Program-made: the position numbers and the translations under genes
Notes under the pieces: model-generated
Databases searched by the model: none
The model's input: the letters and a program-made list of their open reading frames with translations, nothing else
What the model was told of the DNA's origin: nothing
NCBI GenBank assembly: GCA_947474995.1
Contig: CANJNJ010000022.1
Span: forward strand, 1-47,508
Direction of reading: 5' to 3'
Length of the DNA stretch: 47,508 nt
Origin: Opitutaceae bacterium
GTDB taxonomy: Bacteria > Verrucomicrobiota > Verrucomicrobiia > Opitutales > Opitutaceae
In this document: piece by piece, positions 43,072-47,508 of the stretch
How the letters are laid out: each line of letters opens with the position of its first letter
Position numbering within the stretch: position 1 is the stretch's first letter

Positions 43072-45297
43072 TCACGGCAATGTCACCGGCGTGCGCGCCA
43101 TCCCGCACACGAGCCCCCAGCCGGTCGCCTCGTCGTACAGCGCGATCGTGTCGAAGGTCGCCGCACCGTTTGATGCGCCCAGCGCAACCTCGAGCCGCGA
43201 ACCGCGGCCATCCGACGAGTGACGCCACCGGGCAGGGATCGTCGCGTCCGGCATTCGCCGCCACACCAGCCGCGCCTCTGCGCCCTCGACCGCATACCAG
43301 AACCAGCCTCGTGCACCGCGGGCCAGATGGATGACGGTGGCGCCGCTGGCCTCGATCTCCAGCCTTGCGAGCTGGCGGCCGTGTTCGTCCGCCAGTTCGT
43401 AAACTCCCGGCGTGGGTATTTGGCCCTCGCTCCAGGAAAGCTCGGCACGTCCGGCACTCGTGCCAGTGGCGATCGATTCCGTCCCGGCTGGGAGGTGCCA
43501 CTGGAGCCGCCCTCCGGCGGTTTCCACCGCGTAGCCACGCCGGCCGCGGACCGTCGCGAACGCCTGGGGCAAATGGGCCCGTTGCTTGGCCAGCACCTGC
43601 GCCCTGACCGCTTCGAGGTTTCTTTCCGCGTCCGCCCGCATCGGCACGGTCGGCAAAATCGCGTCGGTGAGCATGCGCAGGTTCCAGCCGGCTGCGCTCA
43701 GACGCTCGGCCTGCTCCCACCGGGCGGGTGCAGGGGCAGCTGCATTCGTGGCGGCTTCGTCCAGCCGAATCGACGTGGCGCCGCTCGGGTCGGGCGCCGC
43801 CAAATCGTCGTGAGCGGGCGCGGCGGGTTGTTGCCGGTTATCCGCGGCGCGAGCCCTACGTTGCGCCTCCTCCGCCCAAGCGTCCGCCCGCGCGAGCGCG
43901 GCGTCGGCGCCGCGAGCCGCGACGGTGGGTTTCGTGGTCGCGTTCCGGTCGCTCGTTGTGGGCCGCGCCCGTGCTTCTTCGGCGTCGGTCTTTTCCGTCT
44001 TCGTTTCCCGCGCTTCGGTCGCTGGATTTTTCCGATCTGCTGCGACGCGGTTGGCCGCGGGTGCCGGCGCACGATCGCTGGGTGCATCGTGCGGAGGCGG
44101 CGGCGGCGGTTTGGCCGCGGGCGCGGGTGGCGGCGTGATTCCAATCTCCGCCGTTGCCATCGCGCCGCTCGTGCTCGTGCCGGCTTGTGGCATGGCGGCG
44201 GCATTCGGGCCCGCCGGCGAACCGGTTGCGGCCGCCGGCGAGCCCGCCGCACCTGCGGTCGGGTTCATTGGACCTGCGGCCGATCCCATCGAGCCTGACC
44301 AGCCCGCCGGCGTTGCACCCGCCGGCCCCGCTGCGCCAGTCGACAGTCCGGCTTGCGACACGACCGGCGTCGGTGCGCCGGTCTCCTGGCTCCGCCTCAT
44401 CACCTTGGCCGCGGGTTCGTCCGGGTCGGCCCGCGTCCGCGCGAACTCCGCCGTTGTTCCGCTCCCGCGGGGATCAATTCCGGCCGTGGGATCGCTCTCG
44501 GCCCGTGCGTAGACCGGTGAGCGTTCGGGCGCGCGGGCGGCCGTTTCGCCCAGACGCGTCGCGGGCAGTCCAGGCGTGAAATACTTCGCTGCGCGCTCGG
44601 TGGCGTTGTCGCCGGGTGCTGTCCGTGCTCCCGTCCGGTCGGCGGCGGTCCGCCATTGCCAACCGCTCCATCCCGCTCCCCCGAGAGCCAGCGCCGCGAA
44701 CCACGCCATGGCCATCCGCCGCCGGCGCGATGGCGGGCTCCCTGTCTTAGGCCCTGGCGCTGCCCCGCCGAAATCCTCCGTGCCAGGGCCCGTTTCGCGT
44801 TTGCGCGATTCGGGAAAAAACGGCACGGCTGCCGGCGCTCCCCCCCAGCTGTGCAACCGCAGCCCGGACTCGGTGCAGGCGATAAAAGTGGCGAGTTCCG
44901 CGTCCGGCATGGCGAGCAGGCGCGCGACCAGCCCGTCCATGGCCGACGCGAGTTGGGCAATGTTCGCCGGATTTTTCCTCTCCGCGGTCTGGCGTCCGGC
45001 GGTCGCGCGATCGCGGGCATTTTCCGCCAGGGCGTGTTGGTCGCTCTTGAGCCGTTTCCGCAGGGCCGCGAACTCCGCGCCCGTTGGGGTCCGCTGTTCC
45101 GTTTCCTCCCGCCACGTCCACGCGACGATCTCGTCCTCGGTGCGCCGCTGCGGGGCGAGGAGGATGTCCCGAAAATAGGGACTGAGCACCGGCCAATACT
45201 GATAAACGACGCTATTGCCGATCCACAGAATCGATTTCGGATCGCGGCCCCAATGCACCTCGGCGGTTGCCGTCCGACTGTTGCGTGCCGACCTCAT
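43072..45297 (-). CDS. Large membrane-anchored protein of unknown function, 741 aa
   Basis: I do not recognise this protein. From ATG 45297 it has an N-terminal region of about 190 residues (VHWGRDPKSILWIGNSVVYQ, LSPYFRDILLAPQRR) and one membrane segment near 195-215 after a basic RRRRMAMAW (WFAALALGGAGWSGW). Residues about 220-500 are a long Ala/Pro/Gly/Thr-rich low-complexity region. The structured C-terminal third holds ARWEQAERLSAAGWNLRML, then repeated strand patterns such as AVETAGGRLQWHLPAG and FDTIALYDEATGWGLVCG. The topology is probably N-terminal cytoplasmic and C-terminal periplasmic. The start overlaps the lipoprotein stop by four bases (ATGA), so the two are translationally coupled and likely act together. 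Confidence 0.65.
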   Translation of the reverse strand: MRSARNSRTATAEVHWGRDPKSILWIGNSVVYQYWPVLSPYFRDILLAPQRRTEDEIVAWTWREETEQRTPTGAEFAALRKRLKSDQHALAENARDRATAGRQTAERKNPANIAQLASAMDGLVARLLAMPDAELATFIACTESGLRLHSWGGAPAAVPFFPESRKRETGPGTEDFGGAAPGPKTGSPPSRRRRMAMAWFAALALGGAGWSGWQWRTAADRTGARTAPGDNATERAAKYFTPGLPATRLGETAARAPERSPVYARAESDPTAGIDPRGSGTTAEFARTRADPDEPAAKVMRRSQETGAPTPVVSQAGLSTGAAGPAGATPAGWSGSMGSAAGPMNPTAGAAGSPAAATGSPAGPNAAAMPQAGTSTSGAMATAEIGITPPPAPAAKPPPPPPHDAPSDRAPAPAANRVAADRKNPATEARETKTEKTDAEEARARPTTSDRNATTKPTVAARGADAALARADAWAEEAQRRARAADNRQQPAAPAHDDLAAPDPSGATSIRLDEAATNAAAPAPARWEQAERLSAAGWNLRMLTDAILPTVPMRADAERNLEAVRAQVLAKQRAHLPQAFATVRGRRGYAVETAGGRLQWHLPAGTESIATGTSAGRAELSWSEGQIPTPGVYELADEHGRQLARLEIEASGATVIHLARGARGWFWYAVEGAEARLVWRRMPDATIPARWRHSSDGRGSRLEVALGASNGAATFDTIALYDEATGWGLVCGMARTPVTLP

Positions 45298-45704
45298 CGC
45301 TCGTGGGCTCCCGCGCCTGTGGCGCTGGCACCATCGGCCTCCGAACTGAGCGTGGCCAGTGGCCATCGATAGGTCTGGCCCGCGTCGAACCGCGCCGGGA
45401 ACTGCCGAACCGTCTCCGGTCGGGCCGGCGTCGAGATCAGGGCCTGCTCGATTCGATAGTCGCCGCCGGGCAGATCCAGGTCGGCATTGCCGCGCGGTTC
45501 GATCCGCACGAGCCGCGCGTCTCCCCCCGCCGCCGGCGCCACCGCTATCGCCCACGGATAAGGCGTGAGGTTGACCACCGCGAGGCGCGCCGGCGCTACC
45601 ACCAGCGGTCCGGTGGTTGGCGGCGTGGCGCAACCGGCCAGCGCCAGCGCCGTCCACCACGGCGCAAAAATTTGCCGGCAACAGAGGTTCGGGCGGATTC
45701 GCAT
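45294..45704 (-). CDS. Lipoprotein of unknown function, 136 aa
   Basis: From ATG 45704 there is a basic start, a hydrophobic stretch (APWWTALALAGC) and a lipobox LAGC with the Cys at about residue 24, followed by ATPPTTGPL. The mature part has a short immunoglobulin-like or beta-sandwich look (RLAVVNLTPYPWAIAV, ARLVRIEPRGNADLDLPGGD, YRIEQALI). I do not recognise a family. The gene ends inside the start of the large unknown protein (4-base overlap), forming a two-gene unit. The lipoprotein would sit in the outer or inner membrane facing the periplasm, where the C-terminal region of its partner probably also lies. The longer frame from 45743 lacks a signal-like start. Confidence 0.65.
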   Translation of the reverse strand: MRIRPNLCCRQIFAPWWTALALAGCATPPTTGPLVVAPARLAVVNLTPYPWAIAVAPAAGGDARLVRIEPRGNADLDLPGGDYRIEQALISTPARPETVRQFPARFDAGQTYRWPLATLSSEADGASATGAGAHER

Positions 45705-45985
45705 GAGGAGGCCGGGCGCTCGTCCGGCCTGACGTCGTCGCACGGCGACCCGCCAGCGTGGACCGAAGTGGCACCCTGCACCTCCTTCATCGGCCCGGTT
45801 GACGTTTTCCGAAACTCTTCTTTTGCCGGCGAGGTCGGGTGGTGGGCGATGGAGGGGCGAACAGCGGAAGTCCCACTTTAAAGTTTAGAGCGCGCGTTTA
45901 TTCTGCCCAGGAGATTGTTGCCGGCCTCGCTGCGGCCGGTCGGCGCAGCTGCACCGAGGTTAGCGGCTCCGGCGACAAGCAGCCT

Positions 45986-47260
45986 CTACGTTCGCACCTG
46001 GCCTGTGCCGTCGATCAGGAACTTGTACGAACAAAGTTCCCGCAAACCCATCGGGCCGCGGGCGTGGAGCCGATCGGTGCTGATGCCGATCTCCGCCCCA
46101 TAGCCAAATTCGAAGCCGTCGTTGAACCGGGTACTCGCGTTCCAAAGTACTACCGCGCTGTCCACCGCCGCCTGGAAACGCTGCGCGGTCTTGGCGTCAC
46201 GCGTCACGATGACGTCGCTGTGCGCCGAGCCGTCGCGGTTGATCGTCGTGATGGCCGTTTCGAGGGAATCCACGACCCGCACCGCCAGAATGAGATCGAG
46301 GAACTCGGCGGTGTAATCCGCCAGTGTCGCCTGCAGATGGGAGATCTTGGCGTCTTCCAGGATTCGAGCCGCCGTATGATCGCAGCGCAGTTGAACGCCC
46401 TTCGCGATCAGGGCCGCGGCGAGGCGCGGCAGGAGCGTTCCGGCCGCCGCGGTGTGGACGAGCAATTGCTCCGCGGCGTTGCACACGCCCGGCCGCTGCG
46501 TCTTGGCGTTGATCAGAATCTTCTCCGCGATGTCCGCGTCGGCGTCGCGATCGACATAAACAAAGCACACGCCCGTGTAGTGCTTGATGACGGGAATGGT
46601 GGAGTTCTCGGCGACAAACCGAATCAGGCTCTCGCCCCCGCGGGGGATGATGCAGTGGACCAGCGTGTCGAGTTTGAGGAGCGTGTTGAGCGCCGCGCGG
46701 TCGGTCGTGGGCACGAGTTGCACGGCTTCGGTCGGCAGGCCGGCGTCGGCGAGCGCCCGCGTGATTAAGGCCGCGAGTGCCGTGTTGGTGTGAAAGATTT
46801 CCTTGCCGCCCCGCAGGATGCAGGCGTTGCCGCTTTTCAGGCAGAGGATCGCGCAGTCAATGGTCACGTTGGGCCGCGCCTCGTAAATGATGCCGATGAC
46901 GCCGATCGGCACGCGCACCTTGCGAATGACGAGTCCGTTGGGGCGCGTCGTGGACTCGAGTACATCGCCGACGGGGTCGGGGAGCGCGATGACTTCGCGG
47001 ACGGACTGCGCGAGATGGCGCAGCCGTTGTTCGTTCAACGTCAATCGATCCCGCGCGGCCGAAGATAGCGCCGTCCCCTCGGGCGAGAGCAGATCACGCT
47101 GATTCTCCGCCAGCAGTTCGAAATGCGACGCGTCAATGAGATCGGCCAGCTTGGCGAGAGCGGCGTTCTTCTTCGCGGTCGGCATCGTCGCCAGCACGAG
47201 CGACGCGGCGCGGGCGCGCTGCGCGAGGGACGTGACGAGTTGGACCAAATCGGCGGACAT
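45986..47260 (-). CDS. proA: Gamma-glutamyl phosphate reductase
   Basis: A 424-aa aldehyde-dehydrogenase-fold enzyme of proline synthesis. It reduces gamma-glutamyl phosphate with NADPH to glutamate 5-semialdehyde, which cyclises on the way to proline. The catalytic Cys260 is in TQRPGVCNAAEQLLVH. Further family blocks are PIGVIGIIYEARPNVTIDCA, KSGNACILRGGKEI, IPRGGESLIRFV and RLHARGPMGLRELCSYKF. Length is standard. The usual partner proB is not within the window on either side. ATG 47260 gives the normal N-terminus; no clear Shine-Dalgarno lies before it. It is followed at 280 bases by the unrelated lipoprotein gene on the same strand. Confidence 0.95.
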   Translation of the reverse strand: MSADLVQLVTSLAQRARAASLVLATMPTAKKNAALAKLADLIDASHFELLAENQRDLLSPEGTALSSAARDRLTLNEQRLRHLAQSVREVIALPDPVGDVLESTTRPNGLVIRKVRVPIGVIGIIYEARPNVTIDCAILCLKSGNACILRGGKEIFHTNTALAALITRALADAGLPTEAVQLVPTTDRAALNTLLKLDTLVHCIIPRGGESLIRFVAENSTIPVIKHYTGVCFVYVDRDADADIAEKILINAKTQRPGVCNAAEQLLVHTAAAGTLLPRLAAALIAKGVQLRCDHTAARILEDAKISHLQATLADYTAEFLDLILAVRVVDSLETAITTINRDGSAHSDVIVTRDAKTAQRFQAAVDSAVVLWNASTRFNDGFEFGYGAEIGISTDRLHARGPMGLRELCSYKFLIDGTGQVRT

Positions 47261-47434
47261 AGAAGGGGAACTGTCTCACGCAACCTGTGGATAGCGCAAA
47301 GGCAAATTTGCGCCGGGGCGCCGCCTCCGACCGGCGCGGCTGGATACTACTTTGGGGAATCACTCATTTTCGTTCGGCCCTCCACTTGGGCGACGGCGGC
47401 GCGCCAAGGTTTTCCGTTGCCGATCCCAACGTCC

Positions 47435-47508
47435 TGGCCGCGCACGGAGTGCCCGGCCCACCCGGTACGAAGATCGGCAAAGGTGGGCCGTCCACTCCGT
47501 GGGCGGCC
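47435..47508. repeat. Array unit junction at the right window edge
   Basis: A right arm (ggccgcgcacggagtgcccg...) followed by gtacgaagatcg and a left arm (ggtgggccgtccactccg...) is the same unit-to-unit junction found inside the 37622-38078 array. Further units may continue beyond the window. Confidence 0.85.

Noticed and set aside
42383-43720. A 445-codon minus-strand frame across the end of xanthine dehydrogenase and the next gene
   Set aside because: It crosses two genes supported by strong homology or topology in other frames and shows no domain.

Overview
The window is GC-rich bacterial DNA with dense, mostly short-spaced genes and almost no recognisable Shine-Dalgarno sequences. The gene content fits a Verrucomicrobiota (Opitutaceae-like) chromosome: a DUF3500 protein, a TIGR03790 family protein, a single-chain xanthine dehydrogenase, GDP-fucose synthesis beside a GH29 fucosidase, and very many intergenic palindromes. 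That assignment is inference; no rRNA or tRNA gene is present to confirm it.

Layout. 129-7591: HAD hydrolase (+), dimethylargininase-like enzyme (-), ABC exporter (-), a decayed gene tail, a small toxin-antitoxin pair (+), a 74-aa protein and an unusual EF-G-like GTPase (both -). 8462-10510: small unknown protein (-), ketopantoate reductase family protein (+), intrinsic terminator, chromate transporter remnant. 10583-14636: alpha-L-fucosidase, GDP-mannose 4,6-dehydratase and GDP-L-fucose synthase (+). 15315-18045: release factor 2 with programmed +1 frameshift, then an ATP-grasp-like unknown. 18232-22596: one giant Sel1/coiled-coil/LysM envelope protein. 22675-24864: an integrase-arm-like mini-protein behind a possible structured RNA leader, a secreted DUF3500 protein, and an A-type Fe-S carrier. 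25215-30325: IF3 with a cell-wall amidase, then an overlapping trio (P1-nuclease-like protein, CrcB, TIGR03790). 30485-31138: ClpP.

31330-43003 is the most coherent block, a purine-salvage-to-glyoxylate cluster. Guanine deaminase (-) is divergent from malate synthase; then come OHCU decarboxylase (UraD), 5-hydroxyisourate hydrolase (UraH), allantoate amidohydrolase, allantoinase, ureidoglycine aminohydrolase and xanthine dehydrogenase (+). Guanine would pass through xanthine, urate, 5-hydroxyisourate, OHCU, allantoin, allantoate, ureidoglycine and ureidoglycolate to glyoxylate, which malate synthase joins to acetyl-CoA. No urate oxidase, purine permease or glyoxylate-releasing ureidoglycolate enzyme is in the window. 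43072-47260: an unknown lipoprotein/membrane-protein pair and ProA (all -).

A striking feature is the spacers. At least fourteen unrelated families of long imperfect or perfect inverted repeats occupy them, including a four-unit tandem array at 37622-38078 whose unit reappears at the right edge of the window, and a perfect 34-bp palindrome in front of xanthine dehydrogenase.
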